Assembly (NCBI RefSeq): GCF_036884655.1
Contig: NC_088340.1
Location: 12,761,501 to 12,825,500, forward strand
Direction: 5' to 3'
Length of the DNA stretch: 64,000 nt
DNA from: Musa acuminata AAA Group
Taxonomy: Eukaryota > Streptophyta > Magnoliopsida > Zingiberales > Musaceae
The notes beneath the pieces were generated by a model, which saw only the letters and a list, made by a program, of their open reading frames with translations, did not search any database and was not told the origin of the DNA. Of this stretch, positions 24,018-36,235 are shown in pieces; the stretch's first letter is position 1; each line of letters begins with the position of its first letter. The position numbers and the translations under genes are program-made.

Positions 24018-25544
24018 TCAGCCTTGTCCTCGAGGCTGATGATTCATGAATTCTGGAAATTTGATCTTCATGTCGTCATAGTTCTCCCAAGTGGCATCTT
24101 CTATTGGTAGGTTCGCCCACTGTATTAGCACTTCATTAGTGGGTCGTCGTCGTCGAGTCACGATTCGTCGATCAATAATGGCACTTGGCTGGGTCTGGAG
24201 TTCTCTTTGGGTAGTCATATTTGGTGGATGGCTTTGGGCTGTCTCCAAGCACCTATTTAAAACTTTTGTCTGGCTGTTGGTTTGTGGGTGATATGTCGTA
24301 CTCCTTTTCAATTTAGTACCCTGCATATGGAATAACTTTGTCCAAAATATGCTCTTGAAGATGCAAGTAGAATTTGTCACAAGCATAATGCGTCCCTTAT
24401 AGCATAATTCTTTTGAGTCCCGATTGTAATGAGCCATGGGGCTTGGTGCTTCCTCCCATTTTTTTATAATCTTACTAGTATCTGAATCTTCCTGCCATTC
24501 CATCTTAATATCCTCAAGGAAGTCGCTGGTCGGAAGTGAAACGGTCGAAACTTCAACTTGCTCGGGTAGTTGCGAAAGCGCATCTGCAAGAACATTCTCT
24601 TTCCCCTTTTTGTAAGTTATTTCAAAATCAAATCCAAGAAGTTTTGTTACCCATTTTTGCTGCTCAGGGGATGGTATCTTTCGCTCCAAAAAGTACTTGA
24701 GGCATTTATGGTCGGTTTTATTTTGAAATCGTCGACCAATCAAGTAGGGTCTCCACCTCGTTGCTGCGCGCACAATGGCGAGCATCTCCTTATCATATGT
24801 TGACTTATTTTGATGGGAGGGAGATAATGCCTTGCTAGTGTATGCGAGTGGTCGATCATCTTGCATGAGAATGGCTCCAATTCTGACTTCAGATGTGTCG
24901 GCCTCAATAATGAAGGGTCGGTTGAAATCTGGTAGTGTTAGCACCGGCGTCGACGTCATGGCTGCCTTAAGTTTGTCGAAGACAGCGGAGGCTCTGTCCA
25001 ACCATTGGAAGACATCTTTTTCTAGTAAGGAAGTAAGTGGTGCACTGATCTTTCCATAGTTTTTCACGAACTTGCGGTAGTAGCCTGTTAAACCCAGAAA
25101 GCCATGTAGCAATTTTATGTTTCTCGAGGTCAGCCAGTTTTGCATTGCTCCAATTTTGAAGGGGTCCACTGCCACACCTTCCTCTGATATGATATGCCCA
25201 AGATATTCCACCTTTTGTTGAAGAAAGCAAAAATTCGTGGTTGTTGTGTGTTCAAAAGGTGGTTTTCCGTATGTCTTCTTCGCATGCTCGTATTTGATGA
25301 TACCCGGATCAAAGGTCCAGCTTTGTAAAGATTTGTGCTCCCTTTCATCTAGCAATTCATCTACTATTGGAATAAAGTATTTGTCCTTGATGATTATGCC
25401 ATTGAGAGCTCGGTAATCAACACATATTCGCCTTGTTCCGTCCTTCTTGCGTACAAGTAGCACCGGCAAAGAGTAGAGGTTGCAACTTGGCCGAATAACT
25501 CCTGTTTCGAGCATCTCTTTTATAATCCTTTCTATTTCATCCAT
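24018..25544 (-). pseudogene. Gypsy-3 pol: truncated RT, RNase H, integrase remnant and chromodomain
   Basis: Open for 508 codons. After [20 protein letters not shown] and the start of RT ([22 protein letters not shown]) the frame passes through an out-of-frame RT piece ([21 protein letters not shown]). At about 25238 it jumps to [15 protein letters not shown], so no catalytic DD remains. RNase H is complete ([32 protein letters not shown] to LADALSQLPEQ). The integrase remnant ([35 protein letters not shown]) lies between junctions at about 24361 and 24247. The chromodomain-like tail is [19 protein letters not shown]. That this frame is fully open despite two large deletions is notable. Confidence 0.9.
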
Positions 25545-27191
25545 CTAGAGATGTGGATACTGATATGGCTGAGCATTTGCTGAAGATTTGCCTGGAAGAA
25601 TCATTATACAATGATCATGCCGACGGGTAAGAGGTAGGTTGCGTGGTTCGTCAAATATATTTGAAAATTCAGCAAGCAAAGGAAGTAGATTTGGATCTTC
25701 AAATTTGGTTGGCTCTCCCTTAGTTTGCTACTCAAGTTGTACCAAAAAGCCGCTGCATGCTTTATGCAAAACATTCTCCATTTGTTGTGTGCAAATCGTT
25801 GTTATGTCGCCCCCACGTTTCCCGTGCAATGTCACCTGTTTCTCCTTACTGTAAAATTTCATAATTAGTTTCATAAAATTCCAAGAAATATCACCTAATG
25901 TCATCAACAATTTAATTCTGAGCATGGCCTCATGATTGTTAAGAGGGAGAAAGAAGAAATCTGCAATTATCTCTTGGTCCTGCAGCAATAGTTTCTCCTG
26001 CGGGCGCCTACGATCACAATTCAAAATCCGTCCGTCGACGACCTTAACGTCAAACCTGCTGCAATTCTCAATAGGTAAGGCCATCTGGATAGTAACTTTA
26101 CTATTTAGAAAGTTATTAGAACTGCTCGTGTCGATGAGAACAGTGATCGGTTGTTGTTTGAGAAGGCCTCCAACTTTCATCGTTTGCGGGTTTGAGTAGC
26201 CAGCTAGTGCATGTACCGTAACTTCAGTCGGTTGTGGCTCTTCTTCTGCATCTTTTTCTTCATGTTCAAAGCTCTCTTCTGGATGTTCAATGACCTCTTC
26301 TTCTATTGGTTCAATCATAAGAAGTCTCCCTTTACTACAGCGATGCTCACGGCTCCACGGCTCGTCACAATGCCAACATAACCCCTTCGCATATCGCTCC
26401 CGAAGCTCTTCTCTTGTTAACCTCTTTGGTGTAGGGACTTGGTCGATAGTAGGGGGGGCTGAGGGCTTCAATATTACTGGTTGAGGAGCGACCCTAGTCC
26501 TCCGAGCTTCATGGTTCAATTGCTCTTCTTGATGTCGTGCGAAAGAGATGGCTGCCATAAGCGTATACGGTTGTCGCGCTTTAACTTCTCGTCGGATCTC
26601 CGGCTTCAAGCCCTCAATGAAGGTCCTCAATAGCTGTTTTTGAGACCAATCATGAGTTTGATTAGATAACCTTTCAAACCTGGTTTGATACTCCTGAATG
26701 GTAGAGGTTTGTCGGATCTTTGCTAGTTGTCCGTCAATATTCTCGTAATCGGTTGGTTTGAAGCGGATCAGCAGTCCTTCTTTGAATTGTCGCCATGAAA
26801 GGACTCCATAAGTATGTTCAAACCAGTCAAACCACTGTATAGCATCCCCTTGAAGATGTATACCTGCAATTTTCACCATAGATGCATCCACGGTTTTATA
26901 GTACTGAAAATATCGCTCCGCGCGCGAGATCCAACCAATCGGGTCTCCTTCTTCCCATCTAGGGAAATCCACTCTCATGCATAGATAGTTGGGGTTGGTC
27001 ATAGAGCTTCCCCTCTCTTGGAAGTCATATCTTTGGGCTTGGTGTGATTGGGCATAGCTCTCTCCTTGATGTGATTTCTTCGTGCTTAGTGGTCGGCCCA
27101 ATCTGAGTTCGGTAAAGAGCATCCGAATCTTATCCTCCATTCGTGCCTCCAAGGCTTCGAATTTAGCATTGATTGCCTCCTTAGATGCCAT
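25545..27191 (-). pseudogene. Gypsy-3 gag and protease
   Basis: The start is taken at 27191 ([21 protein letters not shown]). The frame is open through the gag domain ([30 protein letters not shown]), the knuckle [17 protein letters not shown] and the protease, where the motif is [14 protein letters not shown] (DTG changed to DTS). It stops at the LVQLE* codon near 25728. A second stop (CAG to TAG) lies at 25545-25547, just before the pol frame, which is in the same phase. An upstream in-frame extension to 27518 is leader sequence. Confidence 0.9.
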
Positions 27192-28523
27192 AGTATATGG
27201 CTCCAAATCAATGATGTTAAGATCTCTCTTTTGCTGTTGGGTTAAAAGCATGTATAGGTTGAGAGAAGTGATGGTCGAAAGTGTTGGTGGATTGGTGGAT
27301 GTAGGCTGCGGTTTAGGCTTATTTTGTGGCTGTTTTGGGTGCCGTTTGAGGGTGTGGTTTGGTAGAGTTTTAGGGCTATGGATGAAAGTTTTGGATCTGT
27401 GGTAGATGGTAGCAAAGGTTTGACAGAAATCCGTGGAAGTTGCAGTAAGTATGTGCTGTCTTGTAAGAGTAGAATTGTCGTCGAAGAAACAACGGTTTCT
27501 CGACGTAATTTCCACCAAAAACTTGAGAGAATTGAGGAGGGAATTGATAGCAAAATCACAGTTTATATGACAGCAAGGATATCTAATTTAATCAAGAAAA
27601 TTTCGGCAGTATAACAGCAAGGAAATTGGTGCAAGTTGCAATTGCAGAATTATCGTCGAAAAATTTCAGCGGGCTACGATGAAAATTTGCAGCAACATAA
27701 AATCATTTTTAGAGATGAATTTCTTAATAGATCAATCTTAGATGGAAGCCAAGATGATCTATGAAGTGTATAAGAAATTTCATTCAAAAAAGATTGCAAA
27801 TAGATGGGTTAAGGCAACGATATGCAGCTGAAATTTTCTGCAGCATAGATTTTCAAGTGCAGCAGATTGGACATAAAAGATCAGTAGTTTATATTGAGAA
27901 TTTTTCGATGAAACTAAAGGGAAATCTACTGTTAGGAAGTGTCAAAGATGTCATAAAAATTTCGTAGAAATTTGGATAGAAAAAGCACAGTAGCAAGATC
28001 AAACAGATGGTGCTATGCGGCTTGAATTCTGCAATTCAAGTGCTGCAGATTGGACATAAAAGATCAGTAGTTTATATTGAGAATTTTTTGATGAAACCAA
28101 AGGGAAATCCACTGTTAAGAAGTGTCAAAGATGTCATAAAAATTTTGTAGAAATTTGGATAGAAAAAGCACAGTAGCAAGATCAAATAGATGGTGCTATG
28201 CGGCTGGAATTCTGCAATGTATCTTTCGTCGTAGAGATGAAAACTTTGTGACGAAAAGTTTATGCAGCAATATAGGAACGATTTTTTTTTTTTTTTGGAT
28301 TTTCGAATAAGGATAACTAAATTGCAGCAGCAGTAAGGTAGGAAACCAGAACCTGTTGCAATTCACGGGGAGATCAAAGGATGATCCGTGGTGGTGGAGA
28401 TGATGACGGAATTCGGTGACGATCTTTTAAGCAATTGTGGGAATTGCTTTGGATGGTTGCGGAGGGTTGATGGATGGCTGTGGAAGGGCAGCGAGACGCC
28501 AAGAACGCTGCTCTGATACCAGG
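27192..28523 (-). other. Gypsy-3 leader and primer site
   Basis: 1.3 kb of leader matching that of Gypsy-2, including the internally repeated block (about 27880-28000 and 28065-28200) and a poly-T run at 28281-28296. The primer site is at 28510-28521. No gene is evident. Confidence 0.8.
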
Positions 28524-28961
28524 TGTTAGAACCCTTGCAGATTCTAAACTTGGGGTTGACCTCTTTAGGGGATCGACCTCCTTGGAACTCTATAGGGGTT
28601 CCTCCCTCCAAGTTGCTGCTCAAAGGCTGCAGAAAAGATTCATCTATTGCTTATGAAAAGAGAAGGAATACATGGCTATTTATAGGGCTTCTAAACCCTA
28701 ACTCCTAATAGGACTCCTACTTAAGACTCTTACTTCTAACCAACTCCTAATAGGACTCCTACTCAAGACTCCTATTCCCTTACAACTCCTAATTCTTCTC
28801 TAAGAAAAAACCTCCTACATGAATGCCCCTCTCAATTAGGACTCTCCTAGCTAGAGTCCTAATAGAATGTCCCTCTCAATTAGGACTCTCTTAGCTAGAG
28901 TCCTAACAGTTTTACATGAATGTCCCTCTCAATTAGGACTCTCCAAGCTAGAGTCCTAATA
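28524..28961 (-). repeat. Gypsy-3 5' LTR (438 bp)
   Basis: The same length as the partner LTR. The TATA box lies on the minus strand at 28676-28684. The plus-strand right end is CTAATA rather than CTAACA. Confidence 0.93.
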
Positions 28962-29839
28962 GATCATCCACTCTCGGCGTCATGAGAGGAATATCCCATG
29001 TGTTCTTGCTCAGACAAATCCTTGGCCAAGGTCATTCAGGTTGAGAGAGAAAGAGTTCTCCGGGAGAATCCGATTAGAGCGAGACTCGAGTAGAAACCAT
29101 ATGGGTCTGATAACACCATGCTCGATATACGGTCTCTGGGATATTAGATGGATGAGGGACTATAGGTACACGGTAACTGAGGACAGACAGGTCTAATGGA
29201 TTGGATTCCCTTGTATCGTTTGGGGACTACGGCGTAGTGGCCTATTACGTCCGTAGTCGATGAGTCAAGTGAATTATTACAGAGATAATAATTCACTGAG
29301 TTAGAAGGAGTTCTGACAGGTATGACTCACAACCAGCTTGATATTGGGCCTAAAGGGTCACACATATATGGTAGGCATTGCGATGAGTAGAGGTTCGGAT
29401 ATGAGATATCCGACGGAGCCCTTATCTTATTGGATGCAGATCCAATACCCACTAGGGGAGGACCCATTAGGGTTTGATAGGGGACCTCTATAAATAGGAG
29501 GGATTTAGAGCCTCATAGGCTAGAGCCTTTTCTTGCCTTTCCTATTCTCCTTTCCCTCTCCACCTTAGAGCAGGCCTGGAGTTTTGAAGAGCGTCGTCGC
29601 AACCCTGCTGTGTGGATCACCGCTAGAGAGGAGGACGCTTGACCTCCTTCACCCTCTCCTAAGGATCTACAAGGAAACAGGGATATACGATCTCCCTAGG
29701 TAACACAATCTACTCGATACGCAGTTTTAAGTTTCGCAGATTTTGCGCACCAATCTTCGCACGATGACGAACATCTCTTTGGGAATCGGGGATTTTGTTT
29801 TCTTGTTCTTCCGTTGTGCATATGATGTTGCGCATATTT

Positions 29840-29886
29840 GGATTCGTGTCCAAATAGAGTTCATATAAGGTGTGCAGATTGCTTAG
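29840..29886 (+). repeat. 47-bp target duplication flanking copia A, right copy
   Basis: Matches 4431-4477 with one base different (ttcatataagg for ttcagataagg). A0 pol continues directly from it. Confidence 0.85.
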
Positions 29887-30385
29887 GTCTATCGATGGAC
29901 TGAAGTAAGCTTCATGAAGTTAGAACATAAGATTTGATGAGGCGATTAAATCTTATGACTTTGTTAAGAACAAAGATGAGCCTTGTGTGTGTAGGAAGGT
30001 AAGTGAGAGTGCTATCACATTCTTGGTATTATATATAGATGATATCCTAATTATTGAGAATAATGTAAGAATAGTCTCCACAATAAAGATTTGGCTATTT
30101 AGATATTTCTCAATGAAGGACTTACGGGAAGCATCATATATCTTGGGGATTCAAATCAATAGAGATAGATTTAAGAGGATACTTAGCTTATCCCAATGTA
30201 GTTACATAGATATTATTGTCAAAAGGTTTGGTATGAAAAATTTTCAAGAGAAGACTCATACTGATGAGATATGAGATATCCCTTTCAAAGAGTATATCCT
30301 CAAAGACTTTTAAAGAAAGAGTAAACATAGATAGAATACCCTATGCCTCAACGATAGGGTTTATCATGTATGCTATGCTATGTAC
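29887..30385 (+). pseudogene. Old copia A0 RT fragment
   Basis: It continues the RT reading broken at 4477: IYGLKQAS-like text with stops, then CRKVSESAITFLVLYIDDILIIENNV (the catalytic YVDD is now YIDD), FSMKDLREASYILGIQI and IVKRFGMKNFQ. It ends at ctatgctatgtac, where the reverse solo LTR is inserted (left TSD tgtac, 30381-30385). Confidence 0.88.
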
Positions 30386-30631
30386 TGTTGGGAAATCTTG
30401 GGCGACATCACATGTGTAGCAGAAGAATAGGAACATAAATCATAGATTTATTGTAGAAAAAGGTTTCTTATCGTCGTGTAAAGATTGGTGTGCAAAACTC
30501 GCAAAACTGAAAAACTATACGTACATAGGAGATTGTGTTATCTAGGGAGATTGTATATTCCTGAATTCTTGCATATCTATGGGAGAGAATAAAGAAGGTC
30601 AATTGTTCTCCTCTCTAGTAGTAATCCACAT
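30386..30631 (-). repeat. Solo copia LTR, left part
   Basis: Reverse copia-A-family LTR starting TGTTGGGAAATC. After 246 bp it is cut by the LARD-like element and resumes at 55523. The TSD is tgtac on the left and tgtat on the right (56905-56909). No internal element sequence is attached, so it is a solo LTR. Confidence 0.85.
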
Positions 30632-31074
30632 TGTCACGGACTTAGCTGGTTTTGCCTAAGTAGTGGCACCCTTTCATGTCCGTCCGCAAAGGTCAGCCTC
30701 CCTGAAGCCTCCTATGGTCCCTTAGGACCCACAAAAGAGAAAACGGGTGAGAGAAAATGCCTCATTCGGGATCCACGAGCAAACATTTTCGAAAACACAT
30801 CATAGACAATGCAAATTACAAACAGACTTTATAAGCTCTGAACAGTTGCACAACAAAGGGTAAAATGATCCACTACAGACCGAGAATCTCTCACACGTGT
30901 CCACATGACACAACCTTTATTTACAAGCCTAAAGCAGCCACCAACCTAACTAAAATGGGACTATTAAGCCTTCGGTCGTCCCTCTGCATGCTATACAGAG
31001 CATGAACATACCAAAAGACACGGACATACATAAGCATTACATCAAACATCCTATTTAGAAGTTTGTCCGTGATA
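30632..31074 (-). repeat. LARD-like element 3' LTR
   Basis: TGTCACGGACTTAGC to TTTGTCCGTGATA. Its partner at 55078-55522 matches closely, with a small difference after cctaagt (agtggcacc against cgtgcggcactc). Confidence 0.9.
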
Positions 31075-32178
31075 TTCTCCCCCACTTATTCCTTCGACAT
31101 CCTCGTCGAAGCCTTTGCCGACACTACAACTCCTTGCCTTTGCTGAGTCTTCAATCTTCTGCTCCAGCTGCAATGCGCCTCCTGGCTCCCAACTGCTCTC
31201 CGCTACTATTTTTTGAGTAGTCGAACCTTTGATCTGTCATGCTGCTTCAACTCGCCAATGACTCTAACTCTTGTGTGGGGTTGGCTGAGTTGTGTTGATC
31301 CCTGTTGGTTCCTGCGGATCCTCTAGATAAAGGAAAAAACCATCCTTACTACTTCAGTCTCTCAAATGCCTCATGCTGCTTGAATTGGGTGGATGCTTGT
31401 TGAAGCTTTAACGAGCATTGTCTCGCAAACTTATGAAGTTTTGGGTCTTTCCTCCACAAAATTTGCTCATTGACTCTTTTTTCACTTAGTTGTCACATCC
31501 AAGTAGGTTCGCATCACTTCTGCTTTCGATTGGCATTTCATTGGGAAATGAAGCGGACAATCTACTCTTAGTAACACTGATCACCGTTGGTGAGGATTTG
31601 ACAACTATTGTCTTCCATTATCTTCAAAGAGTCTTTGAACATATGCAGAGCTCCTCTGCTGGATAGATAAGAGAATTAGGGTACTCGATTTCGCCCATTC
31701 TCTTAAGAGTTGAGAAGGCAAAGGTTACTTGACTTCGCCCGTCTCCTCGAGGTTGTACTCCATGCATCGAGCTGGTTACTGGCCTTCGCTTGCTCTTTGC
31801 TCACACTTCTAAAGCACTTAAAGTGTTTGCACTCCTTGCGTTGAGTAAGTTACTGTGATTCACCTTCTCAATGCCATCGAACTTTTGGAATGCAGGAAGT
31901 TTTCACCCCAACTTGGAGTAATTCTCTCACAGGTTTGGTCGCCTCTGGGATTGTACCGTCTTCTCCATCAACCCTACCGCCTACTCCACTGAGTAGCAAA
32001 GGTACAACACCGCATACTGCCTGCTTCGTTCCTTGGTCATGCACTCTTGCTTGACCCGAAGTCCTTCACTTTCGGCTATCTTGATGAGAAGCTTGTTGAC
32101 ACTGGTCTTACGAAGTTCCTTGGCCTCTGCCCTTTAGCCTTGTCTCGGTACTTGGAGTTTGCCTCTGCATGCTCCACC
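31075..32178 (-). other. LARD-like internal region, first piece
   Basis: It begins with the reverse purine tract ttctcccccactta. The rest is C/T-rich on the plus strand with no long open frame and no recognisable domain. The last bases, ccacc (32174-32178), are the left TSD of the LTR array. Confidence 0.75.
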
Positions 32179-33783
32179 TGTTAGGATCGGAGCGGCACTA
32201 AGAGGGGGGAGTGAATTAGTGCAGCGGATTAAAACTTCGGTTTTGGAAAAATCTTTCGTACGATAAAAAATCGAACTTGAAAAGCTTAATAACTTAGAAG
32301 CGTATGGAAGCGTAGTGACTAAGTAGTTTGCAGTATGTAAATAGCAAGAATAAAATGCAAACCAAAGAAGACGGTAGTTTATAGTGGTTCGGTCAATCGT
32401 GACCTACATCCACTCCTCCGATTCCTTTTCCGTCGAGGCCACCGGCATCCACTAATGATCCTCCTTTACTAGGCGAAGATCAACCTCCTTCTTACACCCC
32501 TCTTACAACCTCTTACAAGTGGTTCACCCTTTTATAAAGATTTCAATGAAAAGAAAGGAGGTGAACACTCAAGCTATTGAAAACAAGACTTTTCCTAAAG
32601 CTTTTCTCAACTTCTAGCTTCTCAAAAGGTTGTATTCTCTGCTGAGAATTGGGGGGTATTTATAGACCCCAAGAGGATTCAAATTTGATCTCCAAAATTT
32701 GAATTCCCTTGAGTTCCCGAGGCTGGCGGTGCCACCGCCTGTCGACCGTTGCACTTGCGGTGCCACCGCCCGACTTCTCGGGTGCTGGGCGGTGCCACCG
32801 CCTAGTAAAGCGGTGCCACCGGCCAGCTCTCGGGTGCTGGGCGGTGCCACCACCCAGTCTGGCGGTGCCACCGCCAGACCCTTACAGCTTACTAGTTTGG
32901 GCTCCAAACTTGGCCCAAACCAGTCCAAACTCGGGCCCAATTGGCCCCTACTTGGGTTATAGGATTAACACCTAATCCTAACCCTAAGTAACATGCTAAC
33001 TACGAATTTAAAGATATTTTCTAAGCTATTACAAAGTCTGCAAGTCAAGACTTCTTTCGACGAGCTTCCGGCGAACTTCCGGCGGTCTTCCGACAAACTC
33101 TCGGAAACCATTCTGCGGACTCCCGATAAGCTCGTAGACTTCACGATTTGATCTCGGCGAGTTCCAATGAGCTTCTTTGGCAAGCTCCGATCTTTCTTGG
33201 TGAGCTCCGTGAACTTCCGACGAACCTTTTGGCGAGCTTCCGAAAAACCCTTCGGCAAGCTCCCTACTCATTCTCGGTTAGTTCCTGCAGCATTCCCGAC
33301 GAACCTTCGGACTTCCGTCGAACTCTCGAACTCCCAACGAATCCTTCGTGCTTGACTCCGGCATTTTGTTTCACTTTATGTCTTCATCGTTATCGTAGTT
33401 AATCCTGTACACACAAGCCAAAACTCTACTCCGATCTAGACAATTATTACAACGCGAATTGACATTCTGTTGCCCGACACGTCATTGGTTGGCGCTTAAT
33501 CCGATTCTTCGGTGCATCGTCCTCTCTTGCGGCTTGTTGCCCAATCGGCGGTTGACCTCCGCAACCCCAATATCCTTGGCGCAATTCCACTCTCCTTGGC
33601 CCGACGCCCGATGTCCGAAGCCTTCTGCCGTCCAATACCCTGACGTGATCTCCTCCGGCACAACGTCAATTCCTCCTGCGTTAACTGTCTAATCCTGATC
33701 GAGTAGACCTGCATCACTCAAAATGAAGTTAAACATAAACATAATTATCAATTAGTTTCATCATCAAAATATGAGATTCAACA
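32179..33783 (-). repeat. Array LTR 1 (1605 bp)
   Basis: TGTTAGGATCGG to GATTCAACA. It carries a run of ggcggtgccaccgcc-type units (about 32725-32880), a TATA-like box in reverse (tatttata, 32657-32664) and a block of cttccg/gagcttcc repeats at 33045-33360. Short open frames within it are repeats, not genes. Confidence 0.92.
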
Positions 33784-36235
33784 ATCTCCCCCTTTTTGAT
33801 GATGACAACTAATTGATGACTAACGGAGTTAACTTTAACTCCCCGGAGTTTAACTAAACTCTCCCTATCAATATGCCATTGATAGAACATTTGGATTATC
33901 CCAAATCCAAGTAACATTTATCACTAGTTCTGATAAACATTTAAACCATCATGCAAATATATAAAATATTTAATTTAATGCATGAAGTCATCAATATACT
34001 TCTCCCTCTTTGTCATCAACAAAAAGGAGAAGTTCCTACTCTTATGTGTTTAGAGAAAAAAAGTTTCATACATTGCATGAAAAATATAGTATCAAATTTT
34101 ATCATCATGCAATCTAGCAATTAAAGATGCGTAAGTTTAGCATGTTTGCATTTCTTGATATAACAACTAATTGCTTCTCTTTAAACTACATGCTAGCAAG
34201 TTTCAAGCTAGCAAATTTTTGCTTCCTTTGCAATGTTTGAGCTAGCAATTTTACTTCCGTAACAAGTTAGCATGCTTTGTATTTTGAGATAGACAAAAAA
34301 GCACATTTGCTTTTTTGAGATAGCAACTCTTTTGAGATAGTGATCTTAGCAAATTTTACATCATGCAAGGTAGCAAATTTTTGTGATGTTCAAAATAGTA
34401 AGTTCTTTCTTCTCTTTAGAGAAGTGCTATTTTTGCTTCCTTTACAAAGTGCAAGCTAGCAAAGTTTTTGAAAAAGTGAGCAAGTTTTGCAACATACAAG
34501 CTAGTAAAAATTTCGAAAGCAAATGCAAGATAGCTTTCTTATGTAGGCCCATGACTCTTGCTTCCTATTGCAATGTGCAAGTTGCATGTTTTTGAAATAT
34601 CCAAGTTCAACATTGGATACCAACATTGCATAATTAACATAATCTCTTAGTTTTATCATTATGCAATTTTGCTATCATCATAGATATGCAAGGTAATATG
34701 ATAGTAATTTCTACAACATACAAGCTAGCAAATTTTACAATATTTTTAGAGCATGCAAGCTAGTAGTTTTGAGATGTACAAGAAAGCAACCCTTGCTTCT
34801 TGAAATATACAAGTTTGCTAGATGTTCACGTTAGCATGTTTTGCTTCTTGAGATAGGCAAGATAGTAATATTCAAGAAGATAACTTTTGCTTCTTGAAAT
34901 AAGCAAGTTAGCAATCTTTGCTACTTAAGATAGACAAGCTAGCAATCAAGTTTTGCATCTCCTTGACTTGTGCAAGCTAGCTATCTCCCCCTTTGTCATT
35001 GTCAAAAAGAAGGGAAGAACAATACAATCATGTAATTCATTTCCCTTTACTATAATCTTCAAATCATGACAAGAGTAAATAACAAAGATAAAATTGATTG
35101 TCAAAAGACATATATCATTTTTGACAAATTTCTTCAATTGTAAATAGAAAACATGATATGAAACAATCTTGATTCAAAAGGAAAACTCAAGTTATAAATT
35201 ATCAAGATATCAAGTAGCGTATCATGGTTTACAAGAACAAGTTTCTTGTTAGTTAATAGCGAAAAGAATCATAGGAGAACAAAATCTCAATTCATGCATA
35301 TAAAATCTTATGATTCACATCATATGCAATACATCACATATATTATCATAATAAAAAGTATAAGTATTGCATGCATCATTCTAAATTATAAATATTTCAA
35401 ATCATAATGGTATTAATTTGTCAAATTGCATCCTACCATGCATGATCATAACTTTTCATTTGTATGCATCAAAATAATCTCAAGAGTATTTCATGCATAA
35501 TTTTATATCACCACATAAGGAATATCAAGAAGAAAATAATTGGGTGATAAACATTTCATGAATATAAGGAATTACATAAAAATTTTATCATGAAGGATTA
35601 GAACATGTGAATACCAAAAGACATGATTTCTTTTTGAAAAACCCACTCATAAATAATCAAAAGAAAATCTTAGGAGATCGATTAATGAAAAATCTTGATT
35701 CATAATAAATCTTAATTTGTAAATATCACGGAATCAAGATCATGATTTTAGATAAAACTCATTCAAATTCAAATCGTCTAAATCATCAAAATCTCAATAT
35801 TTCTTTCAAGAGATTCAAAATGACATAAATAATTTTATTGATCTCTTAGGTATAAATCAATAAGATAGAGAAAAAGAAAATTTTCAATAAAAAATCTTGC
35901 CTCCTTTTGTTTCAACTTATTGATTGATTCCATGCATGCATGTCCTTTTCTTTCAAATCCATGCATCATCGTTTTAAAACAAAAAAAAAAATCAAAGATC
36001 ATCAAAAATTAATAAACTATAAATTATCCAAAACTCATCATCATCATGCATAGTTTCAAAAACTAAATTCATTAGGCATGATATCATATTTTATAAGGCA
36101 TTTTTAATCAAAATCATACAATTTTCATAATTATTTTCAAAATTACTAGAATGATAAGCATGATTTCTAATTTTTTGTTTTCATGTAATTTTTAAGAAAA
36201 TTAATCCTAAACTAAAAAATAACTCATGAAAAGTA
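33784..36235 (-). other. Array unit 1, AT-rich non-coding internal region
   Basis: The purine tract in reverse (atctccccctttttg) sits at its left edge. The 2.4 kb between it and gag is AT-rich with many copies of caagctagcaa-like and catgcaa-like words and no long open frame. This is where pol would be expected; nothing of it is left. Confidence 0.85.

Larger units (their letters stand above)
23563..28961 (-). mobile_element. Gypsy-3: non-autonomous deletion derivative inserted in the copia A 3' LTR
   Basis: A minus-strand element of 5399 bp with TSD gatca (23558-23562 and 28962-28966). Both LTRs are 438 bp. The reverse-complemented primer site is at 28510-28521, and the polypurine tract is at about 24001-24016. 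It carries the same three pol deletion junctions and the same gag-pol stop as Gypsy-2, so both descend from one defective ancestor. Confidence 0.94.

Noticed and set aside
33045..33360. Ser/Arg/Lys-rich frames over the cttccg repeats in the array LTRs
   Set aside because: Short degenerate repeats give open frames on both strands in all three LTRs; nothing indicates translation.
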